DNA of 64,000 nucleotides, taken from NCBI GenBank assembly GCA_040220415.1, contig JAVJUV010000113.1:59022-123021 (forward strand), given 5' to 3'. The notes below the pieces were generated by a model that saw only the letters and a program-made list of their open reading frames with translations, had not been told where the DNA came from and searched no databases. Of the stretch, positions 9,143 through 17,394 are shown in pieces. The number at the start of each line of letters is the position of its first letter. Positions within the stretch are counted from its first letter, which is position 1. The DNA comes from JAVJUV01 sp040220415. Lineage in GTDB: Bacteria > Pseudomonadota > Alphaproteobacteria > Rhodobacterales > Rhodobacteraceae. The position numbers were made by a program, and so were the translations under genes.

Positions 9143-9835
9143 ATGTCTGAACCCATCACCCTCGTAAGCCACGCGCTTTGCCCTTATGTCCAGCGCATCG
9201 CAATCGCCCTTGCAGAAAAGGGCGTCGCGCATGACCGTGTCACCATTGATCTGGCCAACAAGCCGGACTGGTTTCTGGCGATTTCGCCAATGGGCCGCAC
9301 GCCAGTCCTGAAGGTGGCTGCCGCGGCGCTCTTCGAATCCGCGGCGATCCTCGAATATCTTGAGGAAACACAGCCCAACCCGCTGCATCCCGCCGATCCG
9401 GTCGAACGGGCGCGGCACCGCGCCTGGGTTGGCTTCGGGTCGGAGGTGCTGAACGACATCGCTGGATTCTACGCCGCGCCGGACGATGCTACGCTCGATG
9501 CGAAGGCCGAGGCGCTGCATGCCCGTTTCCGCCTCCTCGAAGACCATCTTGGCCAAGGTCCGTGGTTCGCGGGCGAACGCTTCAGCCTTGTCGACGCTGT
9601 CTTCGCTCCGGTGTTCCGCTATTTCGACACCTTCGAGCGCATCGGGGATTTCGGCTTCTTCGACGGGCTCGTCAAGGTTCCAGCCTGGCGTGTGGCGTTG
9701 GCGGGTCGACCGACGGCGCGCGATGCCGTCGCCGGTGATTACGGCGACCGTCTGGTCGAGTTCCTGCGCCGCCGCAACGGCGCGTTGGCAGGCCGAATGG
9801 AAATCAGCTCCGTGCGGGAAAGGAAGTCGGCTTGA
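9143..9835 (+). CDS. Glutathione S-transferase family protein
   Basis: 230 aa. ATG at 9143 chosen over the ATG at 9128 because AAGGGA sits six bases upstream and the fold begins directly after it (EPITLVSHALCPYVQRIAIAL). The thioredoxin-like half includes a CPY active-site-like turn, the cis-Pro region MGRTPVLKV and the ESAAILEYLEE glutathione-binding segment. A helical C-terminal half follows. Cytosolic; the substrate cannot be inferred. Follows the cupredoxin after 69 bases. Confidence 0.8.
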   Translation: MSEPITLVSHALCPYVQRIAIALAEKGVAHDRVTIDLANKPDWFLAISPMGRTPVLKVAAAALFESAAILEYLEETQPNPLHPADPVERARHRAWVGFGSEVLNDIAGFYAAPDDATLDAKAEALHARFRLLEDHLGQGPWFAGERFSLVDAVFAPVFRYFDTFERIGDFGFFDGLVKVPAWRVALAGRPTARDAVAGDYGDRLVEFLRRRNGALAGRMEISSVRERKSA

Positions 9836-9894
9836 GCCGGGAAGCCGCCGCCATGTGCTACGATGTCGAAACCCGTTGCAAGGAGAGCGTCGGC

Positions 9895-10380
9895 ATGGCG
9901 CAAAAAGGCTCGCCCCGGATCACATTCGGGCGCTTGCCGGATATAGGGCCGGATACGCTGGTCGCGCATATGTCGGACCCGCGCGTGGCCGAGCACATGC
10001 CGCTGCTGAAGGGCGCGTGGACCCGCGAGGTTGCCGCGAAATTCGTCGCAGCCAAGGAGGAGCGCTGGCGCAGCGACGGGCTGGGGCATTGGGCAATCCT
10101 TGCGGATGATCGCTATGTGGGCTGGGGCGGATTCCAGAAGGAGGGCGACGAATGGGATTTCGGTCTGGTCCTGAAGCCCGCGGCCTTCGGGCTCGGCGCC
10201 CGGATCACCCGCAAGGCCATCGCCTTCGCCAGGGCCGATGCGCGCATTCCCTTCGTCACCTTTCTCTTGCCGCCGTCGCGCCGGAACCTTGCAGCGCTCG
10301 ACCGGCTGGGCGCGACGTTCATTGGCAAGATCGAACACGATGGCGCGACGTTCCTCAAGTATCGGCTGGAGACGAGGTGA
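9895..10380 (+). CDS. GNAT family N-acetyltransferase (RimJ-like)
   Basis: 161 aa. ATG at 9895 has AAGGAGAG seven bases upstream; the upstream in-frame TTG at 9832 overlaps the GST gene and lacks such a site. The sequence has the RimJ/acetyltransf_3 layout (VAHMSDPRVAEHMPLL, GHWAILADDRYVGWGGF, GLGARITRKAIAFA) and ends LDRLGATFIGKIEHDG, the usual C-terminal GF/GATF motif. The acetyl-CoA loop is weak (FGLGARITRKA). Substrate unknown. Confidence 0.7.
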   Translation: MAQKGSPRITFGRLPDIGPDTLVAHMSDPRVAEHMPLLKGAWTREVAAKFVAAKEERWRSDGLGHWAILADDRYVGWGGFQKEGDEWDFGLVLKPAAFGLGARITRKAIAFARADARIPFVTFLLPPSRRNLAALDRLGATFIGKIEHDGATFLKYRLETR

Positions 10381-10432
10381 CGCCTTGCTCGCGATGAGTC
10401 GATTGCATTCAGCGTAACCCATCACCCGAACC

Positions 10433-10464
10433 GCCGGCGATTTTTTTAGGCACGGATCGCCGGC
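10433..10464. repeat. 9-bp inverted repeat with T-rich loop
   Basis: GCCGGCGAT (10433-10441) and ATCGCCGGC (10456-10464) are perfect complements separated by 14 bases beginning with six T. It lies ~50 bases after the GNAT stop and just before the IS3-family remnant. It could act as a terminator or belong to the decayed element. The rest of 10381-10505 shows no gene. Confidence 0.4.
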
Positions 10465-10505
10465 TACGATACCTGCGGCGACATCCAAGGGAGCGGCGTT
10501 CCCCC

Positions 10506-10624
10506 ACGCGAAGACAGGCCGAGATGGCGATCTTCGAATACATCAACGGCTTCTACAATCCACGCCGCCGCCACTCAGCACTGGGCTGGCAAAGCCCCGT
10601 CGCTTCGAACGAAAGGTGGCCTAA
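10506..10624 (+). pseudogene. IS3-family transposase (OrfB) C-terminal remnant
   Basis: The translation TRRQAEMAIFEYINGFYNP, then RRRHSALGWQSPVA, is the very characteristic end of IS3-group OrfB integrases. Right after PVA one T is missing relative to the usual GTC GCT TTC GAA sequence, so the normal FERKVA stop falls in another frame and ends at the TAA at 10622-10624. The bases after it (ending near GACAGGTCCA, ~10662) look like the element's terminal region. No upstream part of the transposase is present, so this is a one-ended remnant marking the left edge of the anti-restriction island. Confidence 0.75.
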
Positions 10625-10767
10625 ACGAGCACTTGGGGCGGCACTAAAGCGTGACAGGTCCAACGTGACTTTTTTTCAGAAGGGAGACTGCAGCGTGGCG
10701 GTCGTGGTGCCATCAGAAAGTGAAAGCTAGCTCTGGGTTTTGTCGGATTCGGAGCAGGCGGGAAAGA

Positions 10768-10801
10768 GGTCTGGCGGGGTTCCGGATGGACCCCGCAGAC
10801 C
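10768..10801 (+). promoter_or_regulatory. Bulged stem-loop in the ardC leader
   Basis: GGTCTG-G-CGGGGT pairs with ACCCCG-CAGACC, a 12-bp stem with one bulged G and a 9-base loop, starting right after GGAAAGA. It ends 77 bases before the ardC start. It could be the terminator of a lost upstream gene or a leader structure; it resembles the GAAAG-containing leaders of other genes in this island. The remaining bases between 10625 and 10878 show no gene. Confidence 0.4.
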
Positions 10802-10878
10802 ATAAGTAAATTCTACCCCCAACGTTTCTCCGGTCCGCGCGCGGTTGCCGCGTGTCCCCTCAAAATCGGAGATTAATA

Positions 10879-11799
10879 ATGGCCAAATCCACGAAGCCCA
10901 GGTTCGACGTTGCGGCGTCGATCACCGACGAGCTCATCGGCATCATAGACCGGGGCGTATTGCCGTGGCGCAAACCCTGGCAGGTCGGCGGCAGCTCGGT
11001 GCCGCTCAGGCAGAACGGCGAGCCCTACCAGGGCATCAACAACTTCCTGCTCACCATGCGCACCATGATGGCTGGTTACACCTCGCCATATTGGATGACC
11101 CTCAGGCAGGCGAACGAGCTGGACGCAAAGGTCGTCAAGGGTTCGAAATCTTCGGTCGTCGTCTACTACGGCACCGCCGAACGCGGTCGCGACAAAGACG
11201 CCCTTGACGAAACCGAGACGGACGATCCCAAGGCCATCCCCTTCATGAAATCCTACCGCGTCTTCAATGCGGACCAGATCGAGGGGCTGGACGCCCGTTT
11301 CCATCCCGAGCCTCCGGAGGCGCAGAAATATCCCGAACGCGCGCCGATCCCGCATATGCAGGCCTTCTTCGAGGCCATCGGTGCGACCGTCAGTTTTTCG
11401 GGCCGCGAGGCCTGCTATGTCCCGACGCTCGACAAGATCTACATGCCCCCGATCGAGCTCTTCGAGGATCCGCGGAACTTCTATGCCGTCTGGGGGCACG
11501 AGCTGGGTCATTGGACCAAACCCCACCATCGCCTGAACCGCAGCTACGGCGATGCCCGGTTCGGGAACACGGCCTATGCACGCGAGGAAATCGTCGCCGA
11601 GCTTTGCACGGCCTTTCTGGGGCAGAAGCTGGGGTTCTCCGCGCATACGCTGGAGCTGAACGCGGCCTATCTCGACAACTGGGTGCGGGTCCTACGCTCG
11701 GACAAGCGGGCGATCTTCAAGCACGCGGCGGATGCGCAGCGGGCCTGCGATTATCTCGTCGCCGCGTCGGAAGCGGGGCAGACGGAGCAGGCCGCGTGA
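10879..11799 (+). CDS. ardC: ArdC-like antirestriction protein
   Basis: 306 aa. ATG at 10879 with CGGAG seven bases upstream. The N-terminal ~130 residues match the ArdC ssDNA-binding domain (LPWRKPW, NFLLTMRTMMAGYTSPYWMT, KGSKSSVVVYYG). The C-terminal half is a zincin-type metallopeptidase domain with HELGHW (H207, E208, H211) and a downstream AREEIVAELCTAFLG helix whose Glu would be the third zinc ligand. ArdC proteins on conjugative plasmids protect incoming single-stranded DNA from type I restriction. It heads the island of establishment-type genes and is preceded by a stem-loop. Confidence 0.9.
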   Translation: MAKSTKPRFDVAASITDELIGIIDRGVLPWRKPWQVGGSSVPLRQNGEPYQGINNFLLTMRTMMAGYTSPYWMTLRQANELDAKVVKGSKSSVVVYYGTAERGRDKDALDETETDDPKAIPFMKSYRVFNADQIEGLDARFHPEPPEAQKYPERAPIPHMQAFFEAIGATVSFSGREACYVPTLDKIYMPPIELFEDPRNFYAVWGHELGHWTKPHHRLNRSYGDARFGNTAYAREEIVAELCTAFLGQKLGFSAHTLELNAAYLDNWVRVLRSDKRAIFKHAADAQRACDYLVAASEAGQTEQAA

Positions 11800-11889
11800 G
11801 GCAGGAGTCCGTTGTAGCCGGAACCACCCGGGAAAGAGAAAGCAGGCTTTGGGTCTGGTGGTTTCAACTCTTCCGGAAAGGACAGACCC

Positions 11890-12279
11890 ATGAGCACCCC
11901 CGAACCCGCAGAGTTCCCTGCGCCAGATGCGGCCATCATCGCCGCGCAGAACGACGCTTTCCGCAGGTTGGCCTGCCTTGGCATCCCGCCAGACCTGCCG
12001 ATCCAAGGCCGCATGCATGTGACGCGCTCATTGATGGAAGCCGGCGACGGGTTCATGGCCGAAGCGGTGAAGGCCACGGGGGAGTTCGACACCTTCGAGC
12101 CTGACAACGATCCCGAGGGCTGGCACGATTTCGGAGCCGTCACGATCCGCGGCGAGACCGTGTTCTGGAAAATCGATCTGTACGAGGCCGACAGCGATTT
12201 CCGCTACGGAGCGGAATCCCCGGACAACCCCGAAACCACCATGCGCGTGCTGACCATTATGATGGCGCGTGACTGGTAG
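11890..12279 (+). CDS. DUF3768 family protein
   Basis: 129 aa, acidic, no signal peptide or membrane helix. IAAQNDAFRRL at the start and GEFDTFEPDNDPEGWHDFGAV ... WKIDLYE are the conserved blocks of DUF3768, a family of unknown function found on alphaproteobacterial plasmids next to ArdC, ParB-domain and DUF736 genes. The leader pairs GGGTCTG (11851-11857) with CAGACCC (11883-11889), which directly abuts ATG, so the ribosome site AAAGGA lies within the intervening part of a possible hairpin. Confidence 0.75.
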   Translation: MSTPEPAEFPAPDAAIIAAQNDAFRRLACLGIPPDLPIQGRMHVTRSLMEAGDGFMAEAVKATGEFDTFEPDNDPEGWHDFGAVTIRGETVFWKIDLYEADSDFRYGAESPDNPETTMRVLTIMMARDW

Positions 12280-12307
12280 GGCAGGGCGCTCCAGACCTGC
12301 CCGCGAC

Positions 12308-12341
12308 GGGCCCGCTGACCCCCGAAAGGGAATGCGGGCCC
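12308..12341 (+). terminator. Strong hairpin after the DUF3768 gene
   Basis: GGGCCCGC (12308-12315) pairs with GCGGGCCC (12334-12341), followed by TTT. A smaller CCCC/GGG pairing lies inside. It is 29 bases after the DUF3768 stop, so it may terminate that transcript. Immediately after, TTTGTCCT (12342-12349) is the exact complement of AGGACAAA (12415-12422) at the ribosome site of the next gene. Confidence 0.5.
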
Positions 12342-12424
12342 TTTGTCCTGTTGGTTCCCGGATCCGGGGATTGGTCGCGCGAAGACCCGCGCGGCTCTCT
12401 CAATCACGTCGAAAAGGACAAATC

Positions 12425-14398
12425 ATGACTCACACGTTCAAACCCACCACCGTCGCCATCGGCGATCTTGTCGCCCACCCGGCCAATGTGCGCAGCAAGT
12501 CGCCCGAGACCTATGCCTCCGAGAACATCGCGCATCTGAAGGCCAGCATCGCCGTGCTGGGCCTCCTGCAGCCGCTTCTGGTCCAGAAGATCGATGGCAA
12601 GTTCGCCGTGCTCGCCGGCGGCCGGCGTCATGCGGCGCTCCTGGAACTGGTCGCGGACAAGTCGGCCAAAGGCTTCGCCAAACGCACGAAGATCGACTGC
12701 CGGATTGTCCCCAACGATTGCGACGTGACCACCGCGCTGTCGCTCGCCGAGAACATCACCCAGGCGCCGATGAATGCGATCGACGAGTTCGAGGCCTTCG
12801 CCCGGATGATGGAGGTCGACGGGCAGACGCCTGAGACGATCGCCAAGACCTTCGGCACCACCGTCGCTGCGGTGAAAGGCCGTCTGCGCTACGGGCTGAT
12901 CCATCCCGACATCCGTGCCGCCGCCCGCGCCAAAGCGATCACGCTCGATACGATGAAAGCCTTCGCCGAGCATCCAAGCCAAGAGGTGCAGAAAGAGGTC
13001 TTCGAGGCGCTCACCAAGGAGGACAGCTACCTGCAGGCCTATTCGGTGCGAAACGCGCTCAAGTCCCGCGGCGTGCAGGTCAGCGACGATATCGGGGCGT
13101 TCGTGCGGCAGGACTACGAAGCGCGTGGCGGAGCCATCGCGGCCGATCTCCTGGACGAGCATTCCGTGCTCGAGGATTCCGCGCTGGTCGAAACCATCCT
13201 GCTCGAGAAGCTCAGCACAGCCGCCGAAGAGGCTCGCGCAGCGATTGGTTTTGCCTGGGCAGATGCGGTCATCCAGTACGATTACGCCGCCATGGCAGAT
13301 TACGGGCGTGTCTATCCGGGGCCTGTTGAACCCGATGAGAAAGGGGCGAGGCGCGTGGACGAGATCACCGCCGAGCTTGAGACGCTCGAATGCGAGATGG
13401 AGAACGAAGACCTCGAGGATGAGGCTTACAACGATCTCTACGACCGGGTCGACGCGTTGGAAGCTGAAGCACGGGATCTGCAGGAGGCCTACAGCGCGGA
13501 GGATCTCGCACGCTCCGGCGTGATCGCCTCCTGGTCGCACGGCAATATCAGCCTGCATGTCGGCATGGTGCGCCCTGAGGACAAACCCGAAAGCGCGGGC
13601 AAGGCACCCGGCACGACACAGGACCAGGGCGCGGCGGACAGGAATGAGATCACCTATCCCGCCTCTCTGACCGAGGACCTCAAGACCGAACGGGCGATGG
13701 CACTCGGTGCCGCCATGGCGATGCATCCGGAAGCCACGCTCGACCTCACGCTCTTCAAGCTGGTGACCGATGTGCTGGGTCACGGCATGAGCGTCACCCA
13801 GGCGATCAAGGTCGATGCCCGCCAGGAGTATCGCAGCCACGCCAAGATGGACGAGATTGACAGCACTTCGCTCGAACAGGTGGCGGAAGCCCGTGACGCG
13901 CTCGATCTCTCCTGGGCGGATGACGCCAAATCCCCCGCCGACCAGTTCGCACGCTTCCGCGCACTCGATGCGGGCGAGAAAGCCAGGCTCGTGGCCTTTG
14001 CCACCGCCAGCACCACGCAGTCCTGCTTTGCGCGGGACCGGCAGCGCGACAGCTTGATGCATGATTTCGAGGTCGAGATCATGCCGGACATCCGGGCGCA
14101 TTGGACGCCGAATGCGGCGCTCTTCAACCGGTTCAAGAAGGCGTGGCTCCTCAAGATCCTCGGCGAGGAGCTGGGGCTCGCGCAGGAGGCGGTGACATTG
14201 GCCTCCTCGACCAAGAAAGAGGTCGTTGCCTTCTGCGACAAGCTCTTTGCAGAGCCCTTTGCCACGCTCACCGATGCGCAGCGCGCGGCAGTCGCGGCCT
14301 GGTGTCCGCCGTTGATGCAGACCTCCGGGACCGAGGCGGCCGAAGCACCTGACGTCGAAAAACCCGAAGGCGAAACTGAGGTCGCAGAAGCGGCCTGA
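12425..14398 (+). CDS. ParB/Srx-domain DNA-binding protein
   Basis: 657 aa; ATG at 12425 with AAGGACA upstream. Residues ~10-100 form a ParB/sulfiredoxin domain (VAIGDLVAHPANVR, ASIAVLGLLQPLLV, AVLAGGRRHAALLEL), followed by the second ParB motif TALSLAENITQAPMNAID and a KorB-like helix-turn-helix (IAKTFGTTVAAVKGRLRYG). The long C-terminal part has an acidic helical stretch around 350-410 and no recognised domain. There is no parA beside it, so this is probably not a classical segregation ParB. Similar proteins accompany ArdC and strawberry-notch genes on mobile elements; a nuclease or regulatory role is possible. Confidence 0.8.
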   Translation: MTHTFKPTTVAIGDLVAHPANVRSKSPETYASENIAHLKASIAVLGLLQPLLVQKIDGKFAVLAGGRRHAALLELVADKSAKGFAKRTKIDCRIVPNDCDVTTALSLAENITQAPMNAIDEFEAFARMMEVDGQTPETIAKTFGTTVAAVKGRLRYGLIHPDIRAAARAKAITLDTMKAFAEHPSQEVQKEVFEALTKEDSYLQAYSVRNALKSRGVQVSDDIGAFVRQDYEARGGAIAADLLDEHSVLEDSALVETILLEKLSTAAEEARAAIGFAWADAVIQYDYAAMADYGRVYPGPVEPDEKGARRVDEITAELETLECEMENEDLEDEAYNDLYDRVDALEAEARDLQEAYSAEDLARSGVIASWSHGNISLHVGMVRPEDKPESAGKAPGTTQDQGAADRNEITYPASLTEDLKTERAMALGAAMAMHPEATLDLTLFKLVTDVLGHGMSVTQAIKVDARQEYRSHAKMDEIDSTSLEQVAEARDALDLSWADDAKSPADQFARFRALDAGEKARLVAFATASTTQSCFARDRQRDSLMHDFEVEIMPDIRAHWTPNAALFNRFKKAWLLKILGEELGLAQEAVTLASSTKKEVVAFCDKLFAEPFATLTDAQRAAVAAWCPPLMQTSGTEAAEAPDVEKPEGETEVAEAA

Positions 14399-14406
14399 AC
14401 GAGCAG

Positions 14407-14433
14407 GCGACCCGCAGCGCAAGCGCGGGTCGC
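14407..14433 (+). terminator. 9-bp stem hairpin after the ParB-domain gene
   Basis: GCGACCCGC (14407-14415) and GCGGGTCGC (14425-14433) form a perfect 9-bp stem, followed by ACCTTTCTC. Located 8 bases after the stop of the ParB-domain gene. It lacks a long T run, so termination may be partial. Confidence 0.5.
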
Positions 14434-14461
14434 ACCTTTCTCAAACGCACAGGAATATCCA

Positions 14462-15063
14462 ATGGCACTTCTCAGCTTCTCAGCTTCTCTGCGGCGGGCG
14501 CCGCGGCACAGATCGCGCATGCGCGCGGCTGTTCCACCTTCCTGCCGAACTGGAACGGCCCGGTCGGCAAACCCGCCCTCATCCTGATCGTCGGCAATGG
14601 CGTGCATCTGCGCTCCAACGGCATCGACGGTGCGTCCACGCGGATCGTCACCACCGAGCGCGCCGATCCCTCCTTCGCCTTCGCGACAGGCATCAACCCG
14701 TTTTGGGATCCGGACTGGATGGTGGCCCGGCAAGCGGCGTTCCGCGATCTGACGGGCCAGTTCTACACCGACATTCTCGACGACGTGCAGATGCTCATCG
14801 ACCGAGGTCATGACACCATCCGGCTGGCGACCGATGGCCACACGATCCGCGTCTTCCTGCGCCGCGCCGCCGACTACCTGATCGGCGGCACCTATGATGT
14901 CCCGTCCGGTCTCGGCGGGACGTTCCGGGTGATCCTCAGGGATGTCACCGACACGCATGCGGTCGTGCAGAACCGCGGTAATTGCGAAGATTTCGACGAG
15001 ATGCTGCCGTACAGGGTGCCTCTCGATGCGCTCATCGAGATCGATGACCGGAGGGCGGCGTAA
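14462..15063 (+). pseudogene. Conserved-looking protein, frameshifted by an 8-bp tandem repeat
   Basis: ATG at 14462 has AGGA seven bases upstream, but its frame stops after 42 codons. The coding-like frame is +1 and runs from about 14490 to 15063 (FSAAGAAAQIAHARGCSTF, then the rest). The switch lies in CTTCTCAG repeated at 14468-14475 and 14476-14483 followed by CTTCTC. Removing one 8-bp unit joins ATG perfectly to the long frame (MALLSFSAAGAAAQ) to give a ~197-aa protein. As written, only an internal GTG at 14602 could start a 153-aa product. I do not recognise the family; it ends with a possible SH3-like half (GGTFRVILRDVTDTHAVVQN). The gene is either broken or switchable. Confidence 0.7.
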
Positions 15064-15162
15064 CGCGCCCTCTCTCAAACTCGCATCGCCAATACCCTGC
15101 CGCGCTTCGCGCTCTCGGGACATTGGCGACACATAATTCCTCCAGAGAGAAAGGACTCTGAA

Positions 15163-15819
15163 ATGGGTTGGCTCTTTTATACCGATCGCCGCGTGAAGAC
15201 CTACGCGGACGAAAAGGCGGAAATCGCCCGGCTCTGTACCTTCGAGACGGAGACGCGCCGAACAGAATTGCTCAAGGCCTGCAAGGTCGGCTCGACCTGG
15301 TATGCCGCGGCGAAGGTCACGAACCTCGACGGCTCGCCGATGGAGGATGCGACCTATGTCACGGATGAGGACGGGTCGATCACCTTCGGGGCTGTGTTCC
15401 TGACGCGCTACGATGACGGTTGCTGGGGCTACAAGGACATGGAGGAAAGCGCTGGCCCTGTCGAGTCGAGCGCCCCGCTCAGCCTTCTGGCGCTGCTCTC
15501 CGAATTGAAGGACCCAGACAGCTATGCCCATGCCTGGCGCCAACGCTGCCAGGACTGGGCGGCGATCCCGGACTACCAGGAGGGCGACAAGATACGGCTC
15601 GCCGCGCCGGTGACGCTGACCGATGGCAGCACCTGCCAGATCGTTACCGCGACTCACTACAGTCGCGGGCGGCAGAAACGGCGCTGCTACCGCATTGAGG
15701 AAACCGGCGGGCTCGTGCGTCTGTCGAAGGCCTCGCTCACGGGGTCGGAACTCCTCGGCTCCGCCAAGGGCGCGGCGAGCCCGGTTCTGGCCGAGTTCTT
15801 CAGGAGGCAAAAGGGGTGA
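15163..15819 (+). CDS. Conserved hypothetical protein (possibly DUF6927)
   Basis: 218 aa; ATG preceded by GAAAGGACTCTGAA. Begins MGWLFYTDRRVKTYADEKAE, a start I associate with a DUF of alphaproteobacterial plasmids (DUF6927), with moderate certainty. The N-terminal ~95 residues read like an alpha/beta domain (STWYAAAKV, GAVFLTRYDDGCWGYKDMEE); the C-terminal part resembles a small beta barrel (GDKIRLAAPVTLTDGSTCQIV) ending in a basic tail. No catalytic motif. The preceding gene has a similar C-terminal idea, so both may share a fold. Confidence 0.6.
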   Translation: MGWLFYTDRRVKTYADEKAEIARLCTFETETRRTELLKACKVGSTWYAAAKVTNLDGSPMEDATYVTDEDGSITFGAVFLTRYDDGCWGYKDMEESAGPVESSAPLSLLALLSELKDPDSYAHAWRQRCQDWAAIPDYQEGDKIRLAAPVTLTDGSTCQIVTATHYSRGRQKRRCYRIEETGGLVRLSKASLTGSELLGSAKGAASPVLAEFFRRQKG

Positions 15820-15841
15820 CGATGTTCCCCATTGCTGCCTC

Positions 15842-15871
15842 TTGCAGAATATTAAGAAAATCCGTATATTC
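15842..15871 (+). promoter_or_regulatory. Promoter with inverted repeat before the antitoxin gene
   Basis: TTGCAG (15842-15847), a 17-base spacer and TATATT (15865-15870) form a good sigma-70-type promoter in an A/T-rich island unlike its surroundings. GAATAT (15847-15852) and ATATTC (15866-15871) are inverted repeats overlapping both boxes, as expected for an operator used by a Phd/YefM antitoxin that represses its own gene. Confidence 0.65.
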
Positions 15872-15903
15872 ATACAAAGGCGGAAAATCCATGGAGAGTC
15901 GAG

Positions 15904-16146
15904 ATGAAACAGTTTGCAGCAGGGGATCTGACCCGAAATACGGGCGATCTCTTCGAGGCGGCGACCGTCGCCCCGGTCGCCATCACGAAACACCGTAAAC
16001 CGCGCTTCGTGGTCATGTCGATGGAGCGGTTCCAGGCCCTGACGGCCGGACGCGGATCCCAGGTCGCCCTCGATGTGACCGATATGCCCGAGGAGCTCGG
16101 TAACCTCCTCGACCGGGGGATCGAAGAGCATTTCCGTGACCGCTGA
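15904..16146 (+). CDS. Phd/YefM-type antitoxin
   Basis: 80 aa. The N-terminal half has the Phd/YefM pattern: a short lead (MKQFAAGDLTRNTGDLFEAA), then APVAITKHRKPRFVVMSMERF. The C-terminal half, expected to wrap the toxin, is acidic (DVTDMPEELGNLLDRGIEEHF). The family binds operator DNA and neutralises a co-encoded toxin. The toxin reading frame starts at GTG 16136, overlapping this gene by 11 bases, but is split by an IS. The antitoxin itself is intact. Confidence 0.85.
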   Translation: MKQFAAGDLTRNTGDLFEAATVAPVAITKHRKPRFVVMSMERFQALTAGRGSQVALDVTDMPEELGNLLDRGIEEHFRDR

Positions 16147-16174
16147 CTTTCCGGCGGCGGGTCAGGTCTTCGAC

Positions 16175-17394
16175 CAGGGCAATCGCGTTTGGCTCACGCA
16201 TTGGCCAAACCATTGAGAATGCTCCGTAAGTAGTCGTCGCTCCAACCAGCTTTCTTGAGCTTGATGGAGAGCGAGCCTTTCGAGGGATCACGTCGGACGA
16301 CGGCGAGTGCGCGGCGACGCAGGACGGCAAGGTTGCCCGGGCCGTTGTCCTTTCGGTTGCGCGCGGCATCCTCTCGGAATGACACGTCGAGCTGCCAGTG
16401 CAGGGCGTTCTCGATGGCCCAGTGGTCGCGGACCGTGGAAAGCAGGACCTCGGGCGCAGGCATCCAGGACAGGGCGAAGAACCGGGTTTCGGAGGTCACC
16501 TTGCCGCCCGTCTCCCGGGTCGCCTCGATCCGGCCGAACCCCTTGAGGCCCGGAAATTCGTGGTATGCTCCCAATGCCTTGGCCGAAACCACGATGGCTT
16601 TGCGGGTCTCCTTGCGGCCATGGCCGGCCTCTTCGGTGACCGCCTCGGGATGGGCTGCCTCGAGCCCGGTGAAACAGCCGCGGGCGTCGGACAGGAGCGA
16701 CTCCTGATTGCCTTTCAGAGCGAGGCACCAGTCGCCGCCGCCCGCGTTGATGGCTGCAACCGTTCGGCGATTGCAGTGCAGGGCGTCGCCGGTCACCACC
16801 TTGCCCCGGAGCGCGATCAGCCCAAGGGCCTCGATCGCCGCATCGAGTTCCGCGCCCCGGTCGGCGGGCACCGTCGCCAGCGTCAGGCGCAGCCTTGCCG
16901 CATAGGCCGAGACCATCATCCGCGTCCGCGCGCTTTCGGTCTTGTCGCGCGCGCCCCGCAGCGCCTTGCCGTCGATGGCGATGACATCGCCGTCCCTGAG
17001 AAGTGCTGCGATCTCGGCAAGCACCTTGCCAAAGGCCGCATCGAGCGCCTTCGGGTCGATCATCCTGAAGACCCCGGAGAAGGTATCATGCGAAGGGATG
17101 GCATGCCTGAGCTTCAGGAAGTCCCTGAAAAGATGCTCTTTTGCACGACCGAACGCAGCCATCTCGGCACAGGAGCTGGACCCGCACAGCACTGACACGA
17201 AGGCAATGACGAGCAACTCGCCAAGATCATGACGCGCGTTGCTGGCGCGTGGATCGGGAACGTCATCGAAGGCGGAAAGGAAAATCTGCATGGTGGCATG
17301 GGCTCCGTGAACTGACGCCCAGCCCCAGAATCCATCGCTCCGTCAGACGCAACCCCGCCCAATCACGACCTCCGTTCCAAACGCGATTCCCCTG
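16175..17394 (-). mobile_element. Complete ISAs1-family insertion sequence, 1220 bp
   Basis: The ends are CAGGGCAATCGCGTTTGG (left, 16175-16192) and its inverted partner CCAAACGCGATTCCCCTG (right, 17377-17394), 17 of 18 matching. GGTCTTCGAC is directly repeated on both sides (16165-16174 and 17395-17404), a 10-bp target duplication. One intact transposase fills the element on the minus strand. Intact ends, intact gene and an unmutated duplication suggest a recent insertion. Confidence 0.95.
16194..17291 (-). CDS. ISAs1-family DDE transposase
   Basis: 365 aa, full length for the family. N-terminal FLSAFDDVPDPRASNARHDL and LLVIAFVSVLCG are the hallmark ISAs1 start. The DDE/RNase H-like core shows AIDGKALRGA (first Asp), VVTGDALHCNRRT (second Asp) and a Y-(2)-R-type block around VRDHWAIENALHWQLDVSF with the catalytic Glu (IENALHW). 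It catalyses cut-and-paste or copy-out movement of the surrounding 1220-bp element. Transcribed opposite to the interrupted toxin. Confidence 0.95.
   Translation of the reverse strand: MQIFLSAFDDVPDPRASNARHDLGELLVIAFVSVLCGSSSCAEMAAFGRAKEHLFRDFLKLRHAIPSHDTFSGVFRMIDPKALDAAFGKVLAEIAALLRDGDVIAIDGKALRGARDKTESARTRMMVSAYAARLRLTLATVPADRGAELDAAIEALGLIALRGKVVTGDALHCNRRTVAAINAGGGDWCLALKGNQESLLSDARGCFTGLEAAHPEAVTEEAGHGRKETRKAIVVSAKALGAYHEFPGLKGFGRIEATRETGGKVTSETRFFALSWMPAPEVLLSTVRDHWAIENALHWQLDVSFREDAARNRKDNGPGNLAVLRRRALAVVRRDPSKGSLSIKLKKAGWSDDYLRSILNGLANA

Noticed and set aside
12425..14398. Plasmid partition ParB of a parAB operon
   Set aside because: No ParA ATPase gene next to it and no repeated centromere-like sites seen; the long C-terminus is atypical.
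14462..14590. The short ATG frame at 14462 as a genuine 42-codon peptide gene
   Set aside because: Its start joins perfectly to the long frame after removal of one repeat unit; the short frame itself is Arg/Ser-rich noise.
12404..16131. Minus-strand frames of 672 and 783 aa opposite the ParB-domain and neighbouring genes
   Set aside because: Antisense shadows; the plus strand shows a clear ParB domain with ribosome site, and the minus frames have no recognisable domain.
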